Shown here in pieces: positions 27,001 to 36,792 of a stretch of 64,000 nt of DNA. The stretch is from Aeromonas rivipollensis (GTDB lineage: Bacteria > Pseudomonadota > Gammaproteobacteria > Enterobacterales > Aeromonadaceae): positions 2,662,501 through 2,726,500 of the forward strand of contig NZ_CP149130.1 in the NCBI RefSeq assembly GCF_037811135.1, written 5' to 3'. The notes below the pieces were generated by a model. It did no database searches, had not been told where the DNA came from, and was given only the letters and a program-made list of their open reading frames with translations. A program made the translations under genes and the position numbers. Numbering within the stretch: the stretch's first letter is position 1; each line of letters opens with the position of its first letter.

Positions 27001-30000
27001 TGACTGCCTGCTGCTGGCCGAGCTGGCGGCAGAGGCGGCGCACCGTCTTGGCTTCGAACACGTCCTTTACGCTGCAGTGCAGTCCCGCATCCCGCAGCCT
27101 GGTGGTGAGCTGGATGCTGAGGATGGAGTCACCGCCTAAGCGGAAGAAGTCATCCTCCACCCCGAGCGGTTGCTTGAGCACCCCTTGCCAGATGGCGAGC
27201 ACTGTCTGCTCCAGTTCGTTTTGCGGCTCGCCCTTGCTCTGCTGCCAGACGATGGCGGGCAGGCGGCGCAAGTCCAGCTTGCCGTTGGGGGTGAGCGGCA
27301 TCTCGGGCAGCCAGCAGAGGCGCGCCGGCACCATGTATTCGGGCAGACACTCGCCGGCCCGCTGCAGCAGGGCATCGCCGTCGGGCTCGCTCGCCCCGGC
27401 CTGCAAACAGGCGTAAGCGAGCAGGCGCCCCTCCTGCACCACCACCTTGATCTGGCGGATGACCGGGCACAATTCGGCGAGCCGGGTCTCTATCTCACCC
27501 GGCTCGATACGATAGCCGCGCAGCTTGATCTGCTTGTCTATCCGGCCCAGATACTGGATGTTGCCGTCGCGGCGCAGCAGGGCCCGATCGCCGGTGCGAT
27601 AGAGGCGATGGGTACGTTCCGCCAGCGCCAGCTCGATAAAGGCCTCCTCGGTGCGCTCCGGCAGATTGAGGTATCCGCGAGCCAGCCCCAGCCCCGCCAG
27701 GCAGAGCTCGCCTGGCACCCCCACCGGGCAGAGGTTGCCCGCCTCGTCCAGGATCAGCGCCTTCAGGTTGTTGACGGGGCGACCTATGGTGATGGGCGCC
27801 CCCGGGGTGAGCCGAGCGCAGAGCGCGGTGACGGTGCACTCGGTCGGGCCGTACATGTTGAAGAGTGCCACCCGCGCCCCCCAACGCTCCACCAGGCTGC
27901 TCGGGCACGCCTCGCCGCCAAAACCGATGGCCTTGAGGGAGCCGAGATCCGTCGGTGGCAGCAGATTCGCGAGCAGGGCGGTCGGCAAAATCATATGGCT
28001 GGCAGCGCAAGCGATCGCAGCACTGATCACCCCCTCCCCCGGCTCGCCGAAGTGCAGGGCCGCGCCGCAGTACAGGGGCAGCAAGCTGGTCATGTTGCCC
28101 GCATCGAACGAGAGGGACATGCAGTTGAACATGGCCCCATCCTGATCAAGGGCGATGCGCTCACCGTGATCCGCCATCAGGTTGACCAGGCTGCCCTGCT
28201 CCACCATGACCCCCTTGGGCAGGCCGGTGCTGCCGGAGGTGTAGATGATCTGGGCCAGCATGGCGGCGTCCCGAGGCAGTGCGGGCGTGCTGGTTGGCAT
28301 CTTGTCCAGCGCAAGCTGGTGCAGGTTGTGGTAACCGGCATCTGTGCCCTTGATGGCCTCGGCAAGCCGGGCATCCGGCTCTCCCCCGAGCACCAGCGCA
28401 ATACTGGCGTCGCCAAGGATATGGGCCAGCCGCTCGGCGGGATAGGCAGGGTCGAGGGGCACATAGGCTGCCCCCGCCTTCCAGCAGGCGAGCAACGCGA
28501 TAACGAAGGCGACATCGCGTCTGGCCTGGATGCCGATGGCGGCGCCCGGGGTGACCCCCTGAGCCTGCAGCCAGTGAGCCAGCCGGTTGGCACGCACCTC
28601 CAGCTCGCCATAGGTCAATGCATCAGCGCTGTCGCTGACCGCCAGCGCGTCCGGCAACTGAATAGCCCGCCGCTCGATATGGCAGAGCAGGGTGTCACGG
28701 CTCGGGTAATCCGGCGGCAGGTCGGCAAGCTGTGCGGCCATCGCCGCCTGATCGGTGCCCGCCTCCAGCGGCAGTTGCCAGATGTCGGTCTCGGGGGCCG
28801 CCACCACGGCGCGCATCAGGTACAGCAGGCGATCGGCAAGAGCCTGGATGGTCTCTCGCTCGAACAGGGCGGTGGCAAACAGCCAGTCCACTCTGACGGA
28901 GTCCATCAGCTCGGTCACCTTGACCGAGATGTCGGTCTTGGCCGGCAGCACAGGCGAGGTCTCCTCCACCAGCTGGCAGCCGGGGATGAGATCGTTGAAG
29001 TCCACCTTGGCCTGATAGACCAGCATGATCTGGAAGATGGGGTTGATGGCAGTAGTGCGATCGGCACCGATGGCCTCGGCCAGCGCCTCGAAGCGGTAGA
29101 GCTGGTGATCGAAGGCCGCCAGATCCTCCTCCCGGCACTGCTGCAGATAGTCGACAAAGCTGGGCTTGCCGCTGAGTTGAGTGCGCAGCACCAGCGTATT
29201 GACGAAAAAGCCCACCAGCGACTCGATCTCGTGGCGCTCGCGATAGGCGAGCGGGGTGCCGATCACCACCTCCTTCTCGCCGCTCTGGCGCACCATCAGC
29301 AGGGCAAAGAGGGCGTGCAGACCGATGAAGTTGGAGGTGCTGTGGCGCTGACAGAGGCGCTTGAAGCTTTCCCACAGATCGTTGTCGATGGTGGAGAAGA
29401 CCAGCTCGCCGCCGCTGTCCTGATGGGCCGGGCGCGGCTTGTCGAGCGGCAGACCGTGCACCTCCGGGCTGCCACCGAGCCGGTCGACCCAGAACGGCTT
29501 GAACTCGGCGTGATAATCGAGAAAACGGTCCGAGTTGAACCAGTGGGCATAGTCGATGTAGGTGAGCGGCAGCTCGCTCACCTGCAGAGGCTCGCGGTTC
29601 TGGTGGGCAAGAAAGGCGCGCTTGAGATCCGCGAACATGTTCTTGACCGACCAGCCGTCGGAGATGATGTGGTGCTGGGTGATCAGCAGCACGTGCTCGC
29701 GGCTGCCGAGCCGGATCAGGTGCACCCGACTGAGATCCCCTTTGGTCAGGGAGAAGGGGCGCCCTATCTCCTCGCGCACCCGGCGGGCCACATAGGCCTC
29801 CCGCTCGGCTGCCGGCTGCTCGCTCACGTCCTCAATCTGCAACGTGAAGGGCGTGTGGGGCAGGATCTCCTGCGCGCCCCTGCCCGCCTCGTCCTTGATG
29901 AAGCGAGTGCGCATGCTGGGGTGGCGGGCAAACAGGTGGTCGAAGGCAAACTCCAGCGCCGCCGTGTCCAACTCTCCCTTAACGCGAAAATAGACCGGCA

Positions 30001-30286
30001 TGTTGTAGAGGTGGGAAGCCTCCTCGTACTGCTCGATAAACCAGAGCCCGCTCTGGGACGAGGAGAGCGGCCCCTGCCGGGCGCCCTCGGCGACGATAGG
30101 TGCCTCGAAGGCTGCACGGGCCGCCAGGCAGCGCACCAGCTCATCCTTGTGGGCCTTGATGGTGGCACCGATGGCCGGTGTCACCGCCTCCTTGCTCGAC
30201 TGGGAGATAAGCTGGCCCTTGTCGTTCAGCGCCAGCTTCACTCCCTGCCGTTCCAGCTGTTTCAACAGCAAAATCATATTGTTCAT
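24029..30286 (-). CDS. amoG: Non-ribosomal peptide synthetase AmoG (docking-C-A-T-E-C-T)
   Basis: This 2085-residue synthetase extends amonabactin. In order: an N-terminal TubC-like docking domain (residues 1-55); a condensation domain with HHIISDGW near 205; an adenylation domain with [11 protein letters not shown] near 682; a carrier with LGGDS near 1050; an epimerization domain with HHLVIDAVSW near 1239; a second condensation domain with HHGVLDGW near 1684; and a C-terminal carrier with LGIDS near 2034. The second module has no adenylation domain, to be supplied by AmoH. The epimerization domain implies one D-residue. There is no thioesterase or reductase. It starts 14 bp after the amoA stop and overlaps amoH by four bases. 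Confidence 0.93.
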   Translation of the reverse strand: MNNMILLLKQLERQGVKLALNDKGQLISQSSKEAVTPAIGATIKAHKDELVRCLAARAAFEAPIVAEGARQGPLSSSQSGLWFIEQYEEASHLYNMPVYFRVKGELDTAALEFAFDHLFARHPSMRTRFIKDEAGRGAQEILPHTPFTLQIEDVSEQPAAEREAYVARRVREEIGRPFSLTKGDLSRVHLIRLGSREHVLLITQHHIISDGWSVKNMFADLKRAFLAHQNREPLQVSELPLTYIDYAHWFNSDRFLDYHAEFKPFWVDRLGGSPEVHGLPLDKPRPAHQDSGGELVFSTIDNDLWESFKRLCQRHSTSNFIGLHALFALLMVRQSGEKEVVIGTPLAYRERHEIESLVGFFVNTLVLRTQLSGKPSFVDYLQQCREEDLAAFDHQLYRFEALAEAIGADRTTAINPIFQIMLVYQAKVDFNDLIPGCQLVEETSPVLPAKTDISVKVTELMDSVRVDWLFATALFERETIQALADRLLYLMRAVVAAPETDIWQLPLEAGTDQAAMAAQLADLPPDYPSRDTLLCHIERRAIQLPDALAVSDSADALTYGELEVRANRLAHWLQAQGVTPGAAIGIQARRDVAFVIALLACWKAGAAYVPLDPAYPAERLAHILGDASIALVLGGEPDARLAEAIKGTDAGYHNLHQLALDKMPTSTPALPRDAAMLAQIIYTSGSTGLPKGVMVEQGSLVNLMADHGERIALDQDGAMFNCMSLSFDAGNMTSLLPLYCGAALHFGEPGEGVISAAIACAASHMILPTALLANLLPPTDLGSLKAIGFGGEACPSSLVERWGARVALFNMYGPTECTVTALCARLTPGAPITIGRPVNNLKALILDEAGNLCPVGVPGELCLAGLGLARGYLNLPERTEEAFIELALAERTHRLYRTGDRALLRRDGNIQYLGRIDKQIKLRGYRIEPGEIETRLAELCPVIRQIKVVVQEGRLLAYACLQAGASEPDGDALLQRAGECLPEYMVPARLCWLPEMPLTPNGKLDLRRLPAIVWQQSKGEPQNELEQTVLAIWQGVLKQPLGVEDDFFRLGGDSILSIQLTTRLRDAGLHCSVKDVFEAKTVRRLCRQLGQQQAVSHRSEQGSLTGEFPLHPIQHWFFEQGFAKSGHWNQGVILRLPAGVDDEALRGWLDALRQHHDALRLAVTPTGQRYLAELPLPPLPTLDAANLDEAGLQARLTELQGDLDPASGHTLAWARLRNLSLEGESEAVEGLFLAFHHLVIDAVSWRILAEDLARVSRGEPLPAKGSSYRQWGEGLAAYAKREEEQLGFWLAQGEGSQGHLLEAARATDGRAAASLLQLSQETTARLIDTANQAYFTRVPDLLLAALTRTLSELGYGNRHCVMLEGHGREAIDAELDVSRTLGWFTSTYPLALADAGAWDALVCATKEQLRAVPDKGVGFNALRLHHPRGSELPQALLVFNYLGVSHQGEAAQPWHPLPLAPGAPSSPDNLPRELVSLHGGVYNGRLTLRQVGALNQQGSDALMARLADNLTALVEHCCAQKAPRHTPSDFPEIALSQAALDRVLSGREVETLLPMTSLQQSMFHHRALAPRDTAYHLQTEMEYRQPLDLAVYRQAWQGQIARWPALRSELVLADGVALQRILKHAELPFHYEDLSEVENAEARVQAYREQDLARPIPLEQAPLLRLACFKVAPDHHKVVFSAHHGVLDGWSGPVLLGSLHRGYQALMNGLLPQGEPDTAWLEFGRHIASQARSAEAYWQGRGELLATPNDLACLFGVTLDARSSGRHTQQRPAVCATALPTEVATLLAHRARDLGVTAGLLAQYAWHRLLARRSGDAVTLVGNVTPGRDYPIEGITASVGLYINSLPLALEWRTELTLAEHIAQLQTDLMALNEHGTQSLAALTKGRSRLFQSLFVFENYPMPAVPATPEPYQLVPQFGAVVEKVELPLSLVVSSRGETLQLRLEFDGEQIPEAQAEAVLADWRAELGWLAQADLNQPAKPAAAASSPAMAQGAATRAESDQAQPPAEARALVALWERHCGVPGIWQQTLMDLGIDSVQQLALLAALNEALAQDRVPLTLQTLKAHPSPSRLYRHWLVRQTEAVS

Positions 30287-30300
30287 CTGTTTTTCAAGCC

Positions 30301-31050
30301 TCAGGCACTCAGGGTGGCGCCACCGTCGACGACCAGATCCTGCAGCGTGATGTGGCTGGCCAGATCCGAGGCCAGGAAGAGGACGGTATGGGCGATCTCC
30401 GCCGGGGTGGCGACCTTGCGCAGGGGAATGCCGAGCTTGAACTGCTCAGGCAACCCGGCAATGGTGCGGGCCATGGCCTCCTCGTTTGGCAGCATACCGC
30501 GCAGCATGGGGGTATCCGTCGAGCCCGGCGACACCAGGTTGGCGCGCACGCCGAAGGGGGCCAGCTCCAGCCCCACCGTCTGGGTCAGGCTGGTGACCGC
30601 CGCCTTGGAGGCGCAATAGGCCGCCATCTGCATGCGCGGCACATGGGCGGCGTTGGAGCCGATGGTGACGATGGCACCGCGCTGCTGCCCCTTGAAGTGG
30701 GGCACCAGGGCCCGCAGCAGATAGAAGACGCCGCTGGCGTTGACCGTCATGCAGTCGTGCCAGTCATCATCGCTTAAGGTTTCGGTAGGACCGAGGCGCA
30801 GCACCCCGGCCCCGTTCACCAGCACATCCAGCCCGCCGTCCGCCAGCAGCGCTGCGCAGCAGGCGTTGACCGCCTTCGAATCGCCAATATCGAGCAGCCG
30901 GGTGGCATAGGGGTAGTCGGCATCGGGAAACGCCAGATCCAGCCCCACCACGATTGCTCCGGCCGCCACGAACTGCATCGCCACCTCGCGGCCGATGCCG
31001 CGCCCGGCCCCGGTCACCCAGACCCGTTTGCCAGTAAAATCAAAGGCCAT
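30301..31050 (-). CDS. amoA: 2,3-dihydro-2,3-dihydroxybenzoate dehydrogenase (EntA-like)
   Basis: The enzyme oxidises 2,3-dihydro-2,3-dihydroxybenzoate to 2,3-dihydroxybenzoate with NAD+. It is a short-chain dehydrogenase: TGAGRGIG cofactor loop, NGAG, catalytic YCASK, and SPGSTDTPM; the C-terminus SHITLQDLVVDGG is almost the EntA ending. I prefer the ATG at 31050, preceded by AAGGAT, since MAFDFTGKRVWVTG aligns with the EntA start and gives 249 residues. The ATG at 31080 overlaps the amoF stop as TGATG and would add ten residues. An older paper used amoA for the isochorismate synthase gene, so the symbol is ambiguous in the literature. Confidence 0.88.
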   Translation of the reverse strand: MAFDFTGKRVWVTGAGRGIGREVAMQFVAAGAIVVGLDLAFPDADYPYATRLLDIGDSKAVNACCAALLADGGLDVLVNGAGVLRLGPTETLSDDDWHDCMTVNASGVFYLLRALVPHFKGQQRGAIVTIGSNAAHVPRMQMAAYCASKAAVTSLTQTVGLELAPFGVRANLVSPGSTDTPMLRGMLPNEEAMARTIAGLPEQFKLGIPLRKVATPAEIAHTVLFLASDLASHITLQDLVVDGGATLSA

Positions 31051-31079
31051 TTTTTGCTGATCCTTCGTTATCTTGCTCA

Positions 31080-34000
31080 TCACCACACCATCTCCACGCT
31101 CTCTTCGTCCTCGGCAAGCAGGCCGTCGAGGAAACGGCAGAAGTCGTCGAGGCGCGGGTGATCGAACACGTCGGAGACCTTGACCTGCACCCCGAACTCG
31201 GCGCCGAGCCGGTTGACTATCTGGATGGTCTGCAGGGACTGGCCCCCCAGCTCGAAGAAGTTGTCGGCGGGCGCCATGGTGGCCAGCCCCAGGATCTGCT
31301 GCCAGATGGCGCCGACCCGGTTCTCGGTCTCGCTGCCAAGGGTCAGGGCTTCGCCGCCAGCCTGGTAGGCGGCCAGCAGGGCCTTGCGATCCAGCTTGTT
31401 GGAGCCGGTGCGGGGCAACTGGTCATAGTGGCGATAGTCGGTGGGGATCATGGCGGCAGGCAGCACCCTGGCCAGCTGCGCCTTGATGACCCGGCTGTCG
31501 CGCTCCGGCCCCGCCACGAAGGCCACCAGCCGGCGCACGCTGCCGATGCTCACTCCCTGCACGCAGGCCTCATCGACCCCCGGCAGGGCCAGCAGTTGGG
31601 CCTCCACCTCGCCGGGCTGGATGCGATAGCCGCTTATCTTGAATTCGTTGTCGCGCCGGCCGAGGTAGACCAGCCGGCCGGCCACCAGGCGCACCCGATC
31701 GCCGGTGCGATAGACGGGCATCTGTTCAGCACCGACACACAGGGTATCGAAGCTGCCTTGCACGCCCCCCACGTAGCCGTTGGCCAACTGCGGGCCGAGC
31801 AGCACCAGCTCTCCCTCGCTGGCGGGTTGCTCCCCCGCCCCCAGGATCAGTGCCTGCATGCCGGGCAGCGGCAGGCCGATGGGCAGCTGGGCCTGGCTCG
31901 GGTCTTCCTGCTGCAGCTCCTGGGTGGTCACCACCACTGTGGTCTCGGTGGGGCCGTAGGTGTTGAAGAGGCGCACATCGGAGCGGCCCTGACGCTGCCA
32001 CTGGGCCAGTTGCTCGGGGTAGACCGCCTCGCCGCCGATGATGACGGTGGCCAGATTGGCAGGAATATGGGCCTGGCCCGCCGTCAGCGCCACCACCCAC
32101 TCGTTCCAGAACGCGGTGGGCAGGTCAAGGTGGGTGATCCCCATCTGCTCCACCCCGGCCGCAAAGGCGGGCATGGATTCGAGCAGGGCGTCGGTGCGCA
32201 GCACCAGGGTGGCGCCGGCGCTCAGGGTGGCGAACACCTCCTCGATGCTGGCGTCGAAGTTGAAGGGGGCGAATTGCAGCATCCGCGCCCCCTCGCCCAG
32301 GTGATAGCGGCAGCGGGCGGCGGCGGCGAAGTGATCCAGGGCGCCGTGACTGACTGCCACCCCCTTGGGCAGGCCGGTCGATCCCGAGGTGAACATCAGG
32401 TAGGCGACGGCGCGACCGGCGGCCGGCTGGTTGAGCCGATCATCGCTTACCAGGTCCCCCGCCAGCAGGGTGCGCCCCTCAAACAGGCTGGCCAGCTTGT
32501 GACGGTACTCGGCCTGGGTGAGCAGGGTCTTGACCTCCCCCAGCCGCAGGATATGGCCCTGACGCTCCAGCGGCTGCTCGGGGTCGAGCGGCACGTAGAC
32601 GGCGCCCGCCAGCAGCACCGCCAGCTGGGCGAAGATGGCCTGGGGGGTACGAGCCAGCATGACCCCCACCCTGTCCCCGGGTTGCACGCCGGACGCCTGC
32701 AGGGCGGCCGCCATCTGTTCGGATCTGGCCAGCAGCGCCTCGTAGCTGAAGCGGGCCTCTCCCTGCGCCGTGCTCTGAATCAAGGCGATCTTGTCCGGGG
32801 TCTGGGCAGCGAAGTGGCTGAGCGCCTCCAGCACCGGCCGCACCTGGAGAGCTTCCTGGGCGGGGCCGGCGATCAGGGCCCTGGCTCGCTGCTCGGCCAG
32901 CCAGTCGGCCTTTAGCGTCCCCAGGGTCTGGGCGGGCTCGGCCAGCCAGCGGCCCAGCAGGGCAAACAGGGTATCGGCGATGGCCGCCAGATCCCCCTGC
33001 TGGTAACAGCCGGGGTTGGCGTCCAGATCCAGGCGTGGCTGGCCATCGACGCCGACCTGCACCTCGATGGTGAGATCCTCCACCGGGCCGGCGCTGATGT
33101 TGAGAATATGGGCAGATAGCGGCCCGAAGCGGCGAGCGTGATCGAACGGCATGATGTTGACCAGGGGGCCGAACAGGCGTTTGTCGCCCCCCACCAGGCC
33201 AAGGTCGCGGCGCAGCAGCTCGTAGCGGTAGTGCTGGTGTTTGCGCACCCCGCGTTTGGCCTTGGCCACGGCGCCGGCGGCTCCCGCCAGATCCAGTTCT
33301 TCACCCAGTGTCAGCGCCAGCGGGGTGATGTTCATCTGCATGCAGGGCACGGTCAACGACGCCGAGCCGATGCGGTTCATCATCATCAGGCCGAGCAGGG
33401 TCTGGCGCTGGCCGCTTGCCAAGGAGAGCTGGGCAGAGAGGCCGGCCAGCAGCAGATCGGGCCAGCCCAGCTTGTGCTCGTCGGCAAAGCCGGTCAGGGA
33501 TTGCCACAGCACCGCCGGCAGCGGACGGCTCTCGCGGATAAATTCGGCGGCAATCGGCGCCCGTAACGAGCCAAAGGATGTCACCTCGGGCCAGCCTTGC
33601 AGCTGCTCCTGCCAGAAGGCGCGGGCGGCGGCGTTCTTGCCGCTCAGCTCGCGGCTCGCCTCTTCGGCCAGCACCTCAGCCAAGGAGCCGAAGGGGGATG
33701 GGGAGTTCATCTCACCGGCCAGCCCCTCTGCATACAGCTCGGCAATGCGCTGGAACAGCAAGGTGGTGCCAAAGCCGTCGAGGGCGATGTGGTGCACGCA
33801 ACTGTAGAGGTAATCGCGGCCGGGGCCGCGCAACAGGGCGAAGCGGCAGGGCGCTTCTTGGGTCAACTCGAACGGGCGGCGCAGATCGGCCCGGGCCCAG
33901 GCGCGGGCCAGCGTCTCGTCGTCGCGTTCGAGGGAGACCTCTTCATAGGCCAGGGGCAGCCCGGCCGGGACAAAGCAGACCGCCTCCTTATCGTCTTCGA

Positions 34001-34181
34001 AGTGGCCCTTGAGCGCCTCGCATTCCCCCACCGCCTTGGCAAGGGCTGCGGCCAGCACGGCCGCCTCGACCTTGCCGTCGAAGGCGATGCACTCGGCGGT
34101 GTTGAACATCGCCTTGTCGTCGTTGAGCAGATGTCCGGACCAGAGCCCCTGCTGGGGGATGGTCAAGGGGAAGCGGTTCAT
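31080..34181 (-). CDS. amoF: Non-ribosomal peptide synthetase AmoF (C-A-T)
   Basis: The 1033-residue protein has one module: a condensation domain resembling that of EntF, with HHIALDG near residue 131; an adenylation domain with [12 protein letters not shown] near 600 and [12 protein letters not shown]; and a carrier with LGGQS near 979. EntF of E. coli is about 260 residues longer because it ends in a thioesterase, which is absent here; AmoF stops about 50 residues after the carrier serine. The condensation domain would accept dihydroxybenzoate from the AmoB carrier. Amino acid specificity is not decided from the sequence. The ATG at 34181 overlaps the amoB stop as ATGA. Confidence 0.92.
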   Translation of the reverse strand: MNRFPLTIPQQGLWSGHLLNDDKAMFNTAECIAFDGKVEAAVLAAALAKAVGECEALKGHFEDDKEAVCFVPAGLPLAYEEVSLERDDETLARAWARADLRRPFELTQEAPCRFALLRGPGRDYLYSCVHHIALDGFGTTLLFQRIAELYAEGLAGEMNSPSPFGSLAEVLAEEASRELSGKNAAARAFWQEQLQGWPEVTSFGSLRAPIAAEFIRESRPLPAVLWQSLTGFADEHKLGWPDLLLAGLSAQLSLASGQRQTLLGLMMMNRIGSASLTVPCMQMNITPLALTLGEELDLAGAAGAVAKAKRGVRKHQHYRYELLRRDLGLVGGDKRLFGPLVNIMPFDHARRFGPLSAHILNISAGPVEDLTIEVQVGVDGQPRLDLDANPGCYQQGDLAAIADTLFALLGRWLAEPAQTLGTLKADWLAEQRARALIAGPAQEALQVRPVLEALSHFAAQTPDKIALIQSTAQGEARFSYEALLARSEQMAAALQASGVQPGDRVGVMLARTPQAIFAQLAVLLAGAVYVPLDPEQPLERQGHILRLGEVKTLLTQAEYRHKLASLFEGRTLLAGDLVSDDRLNQPAAGRAVAYLMFTSGSTGLPKGVAVSHGALDHFAAAARCRYHLGEGARMLQFAPFNFDASIEEVFATLSAGATLVLRTDALLESMPAFAAGVEQMGITHLDLPTAFWNEWVVALTAGQAHIPANLATVIIGGEAVYPEQLAQWQRQGRSDVRLFNTYGPTETTVVVTTQELQQEDPSQAQLPIGLPLPGMQALILGAGEQPASEGELVLLGPQLANGYVGGVQGSFDTLCVGAEQMPVYRTGDRVRLVAGRLVYLGRRDNEFKISGYRIQPGEVEAQLLALPGVDEACVQGVSIGSVRRLVAFVAGPERDSRVIKAQLARVLPAAMIPTDYRHYDQLPRTGSNKLDRKALLAAYQAGGEALTLGSETENRVGAIWQQILGLATMAPADNFFELGGQSLQTIQIVNRLGAEFGVQVKVSDVFDHPRLDDFCRFLDGLLAEDEESVEMVW

Positions 34182-35101
34182 GGGGTCACCTCCAGCGCCT
34201 GGGCTGCCAGCTTGGCCTCGATGAGGCGCCACCAACCGTTGAGGGTCGGCAGCTTGGCGAGATCCACGAAGCCGAGCTCCACCCCGGCGGCGCGCCATTC
34301 GGTGAGCAGGGCCATGATCCGTACCGAATCCAGACCGTAGTCGATGAGGTTCTCGTCGGGGTCAAACTCCCCTTCGTCCTCGTCGATGTGGCTCAGCAGC
34401 CGCGCCTTGAGTCCCTCATACGTCAGCAATGGGTTGGTCAGCAACGGATTGCTCTGGGCGGCAGAAGCGGAAGCCGGAGCAAGGGCCAGCACCTCCTCGC
34501 AGCGGATCACCTTGCCGCAGCGGGTCGCCACGTAGTCGAGCGCCATCTGGTGGTCGGCCAGGGAGAAGTCCGCCACCCCGTCCGCCAGGAAGAAGGGCTG
34601 GATGTCGCGCATGAAGGCGTCGCAGGCGGTCATCATGCAGCCAATATGGCCGTAGATGCCGCCGATGATGAGCTGATCCCGCCCCAGCTCCTTGAGCATC
34701 TGCTCGAGCTCGGAGCGCTGGAAGGCGCTGTAGCGCCACTTGACCAGCACTGTGTCGTCACGCTCCGGGCAGAGTGCTGCCACCACCTGCTGCTGCTCGG
34801 GCCGTTTGTTGAGCCCTGGGCCCCACATGTCGTTGAGCAGGGCGCGATCTTCAGGGGATTGATCCTTGGGCTGGGCGGTGTAGAAGACCGGGATGCCGAG
34901 GGCCTTGCACTGCTTGCGCACGGCGGCCAGGCGCTCAGTCAGGGCAGCAATCAACGGGCTATTTTCGCCATAGAAGGCGGTGAAGTACTCCTGCATGTCG
35001 TGGATCAGCAGGGCGGCGCGTTTGGGATCCAGGGTCCAGTCGACCTTGTTGGCCTTCCACTGGCTGGGCATGGCGTAATTGTTCAGGGTTGGGATAGCCA
35101 T
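34178..35101 (-). CDS. amoB: Isochorismatase-aryl carrier protein fusion (EntB-like)
   Basis: This 307-residue bifunctional protein first hydrolyses isochorismate and then carries activated dihydroxybenzoate. Residues 1-205 are the isochorismatase domain ([10 protein letters not shown], and [17 protein letters not shown], the catalytic region). Residues 225-307 are the aryl carrier domain with [12 protein letters not shown], the serine near 256 being the phosphopantetheine site. The linker contains a short direct repeat ([10 protein letters not shown]). It lies 23 bp downstream of amoE and overlaps amoF by four bases. AAGGA is 12 bases from the ATG, a long spacing. Confidence 0.92.
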   Translation of the reverse strand: MAIPTLNNYAMPSQWKANKVDWTLDPKRAALLIHDMQEYFTAFYGENSPLIAALTERLAAVRKQCKALGIPVFYTAQPKDQSPEDRALLNDMWGPGLNKRPEQQQVVAALCPERDDTVLVKWRYSAFQRSELEQMLKELGRDQLIIGGIYGHIGCMMTACDAFMRDIQPFFLADGVADFSLADHQMALDYVATRCGKVIRCEEVLALAPASASAAQSNPLLTNPLLTYEGLKARLLSHIDEDEGEFDPDENLIDYGLDSVRIMALLTEWRAAGVELGFVDLAKLPTLNGWWRLIEAKLAAQALEVTP

Positions 35102-35124
35102 AACGTCATGATTCCTTTTTAGTT

Positions 35125-36792
35125 TTATGCTGTTGTCAGGGGCTGGTTGGCGGCGATGGCGTGCGCAATGCGCGCCCGCAGCCCCTGCTTGTCAATCTTG
35201 CCTACCGCCGTCATAGGCAGGGCATCCAGGGTTTCGAAACGGTCGGGCAGCTTGAAGTCCGCTACCCCGCGCTCGCGCAGAAACTTGCGCAAGGCAAGCG
35301 GCTTGAGCCCCGGCTCGGTGGTGACGATAAAGGCGCAGCTCTTCTCCCCCATGGCGCTGTCGGGCATGGAGACCAGAGCCGCATGTGTGATGGCCGGGTG
35401 ATGCAGCAGCTGGTTTTCCACCTCTTCCGCCGCGATCTTCTCGCCGCCTCTGTTGATCTGATCCTTTTGCCGCCCCACCACGGTGAGGCAACCATCGGCA
35501 TCCTGTACCACCAGATCGCCGGAGCAGTAGAAACCCTCGCTATCGAACACCCGGGCGTTGTGGGCCGGGCTCTGGTAGTAACCGCGGAAGGTATAGGGGC
35601 CGCGGGTGTGCAGGGCGCCAGGCTCGCCGGGGGCAACCGGATTGCCCGCCTCATCGAGGATGCGCACCTCGTCGTCCGGGCTCATGGGACGGCCCTGGGT
35701 GTGAATGACCTTCTCGTCGGGATCAGAGAGCCGGGTGTAGTTGACCAGCCCTTCCGCCATGCCGAACACCTGCTGCAGCCGGCAGCCGAGCAGCGGCCCA
35801 ATCTTGCTGGCCACCGCCTCCCCCAGCTTGGCGCCGCCCACTTGCAGCAAGTCGAGGCTCGCGAGCTGAGCGCGCGCGGTGGGATCCGTTTCCGCTGCCT
35901 GCAGCCAGAGCGAGACCGCCGGCGGCACCAGCGAGGTGAGATTGACCCGGTGGCAGGCAATCAGCGGGAAACAGCTGATGGGGCTGGGGTCGGGTGCGAG
36001 CACCACTGTGCCGCCCGCCTCGAACACCCCCAGGGCGCCCGGGGAGCTCAGGGGGAAGTTGTGAGGCGCCGGCAGGGCGCACAGATAGCGGGTATGGGGG
36101 CCGAGGCCACAAATTTCGTTGCTGCGGCGCACGCTGTACAGGTAGTCGTCATGGGTGCGGGGAATGAGCTTGGGAGTGCCGGTGCTGCCACCGGAGAGCT
36201 GGAAGAAGGCCACCTCGTCCGCCGGAGTCGGGGCAAAGGAGACGGATGGGGGGCCCCCCTCATCCCCCTCTCCGAACCAGCGGGTCAGCCCCAGCTCCCC
36301 CCCATCGCCATCGAGCAGCACCAGTTCGGCGCCGATGGTTGTCAGCAGCTCGCTCTCGCGACCCTTGCTCGCAAACAGCGGATGGGCCAGCGAGCCGATA
36401 AAGAGGCGCGGTGTGATCTGCTCGGCATAAGAGAGGAGCTCCAGCCGGTTGTGGCTGAAGAGCGCATTGACCGGCGCTATACCCGCTTTGAGCAGGGCAA
36501 AGAACACCAGATAGAATTCGGCCACGTTGGGGAGCTGCACCAGAGCGGTATCCCCCACCCCCAGGCCGCGGTGGGCCAGACGCCCGGCCAGCCGGCTCGA
36601 GGCAGCGTCCAGCTCGCCATAGCTGAAGCGGCGCTCGCCGCAGAGGATGGCCTCGGCCTCGGGGGCCAGCTCGCACTGGCGTGCCAGCATGGCGGTCAGC
36701 GGCTCGCCGCGCCAATACCCCTTGGCGCGGTACTGCTGGGCCAACTCCTCGGGCCAGCGGGTATAAGGCAGGAAACGTCGAGTCTCGCTCAT
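35125..36792 (-). CDS. amoE: 2,3-dihydroxybenzoate-AMP ligase (EntE-like)
   Basis: The 555-residue adenylating enzyme activates 2,3-dihydroxybenzoate with ATP and transfers it to the AmoB carrier domain. It starts with [21 protein letters not shown], typical of EntE/DhbE, and carries [17 protein letters not shown] (A3), [14 protein letters not shown] (A5), the [15 protein letters not shown] hinge and the late lysine in VGKIDKQGL. EntE is about 536 residues, so the length is slightly above usual. The ATG at 36792 overlaps the amoC stop as ATGA; the longer open frame is an amoC shadow. Confidence 0.93.
   Translation of the reverse strand: MSETRRFLPYTRWPEELAQQYRAKGYWRGEPLTAMLARQCELAPEAEAILCGERRFSYGELDAASSRLAGRLAHRGLGVGDTALVQLPNVAEFYLVFFALLKAGIAPVNALFSHNRLELLSYAEQITPRLFIGSLAHPLFASKGRESELLTTIGAELVLLDGDGGELGLTRWFGEGDEGGPPSVSFAPTPADEVAFFQLSGGSTGTPKLIPRTHDDYLYSVRRSNEICGLGPHTRYLCALPAPHNFPLSSPGALGVFEAGGTVVLAPDPSPISCFPLIACHRVNLTSLVPPAVSLWLQAAETDPTARAQLASLDLLQVGGAKLGEAVASKIGPLLGCRLQQVFGMAEGLVNYTRLSDPDEKVIHTQGRPMSPDDEVRILDEAGNPVAPGEPGALHTRGPYTFRGYYQSPAHNARVFDSEGFYCSGDLVVQDADGCLTVVGRQKDQINRGGEKIAAEEVENQLLHHPAITHAALVSMPDSAMGEKSCAFIVTTEPGLKPLALRKFLRERGVADFKLPDRFETLDALPMTAVGKIDKQGLRARIAHAIAANQPLTTA

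Noticed and set aside
27170-30619. Plus-strand open frame of 1149 codons opposite amoG
   Set aside because: It lies wholly antisense to the AmoG C and A domains, has no family motifs, and is rich in Gln, His, Ala and Leu, typical of the antisense of GC-rich genes.
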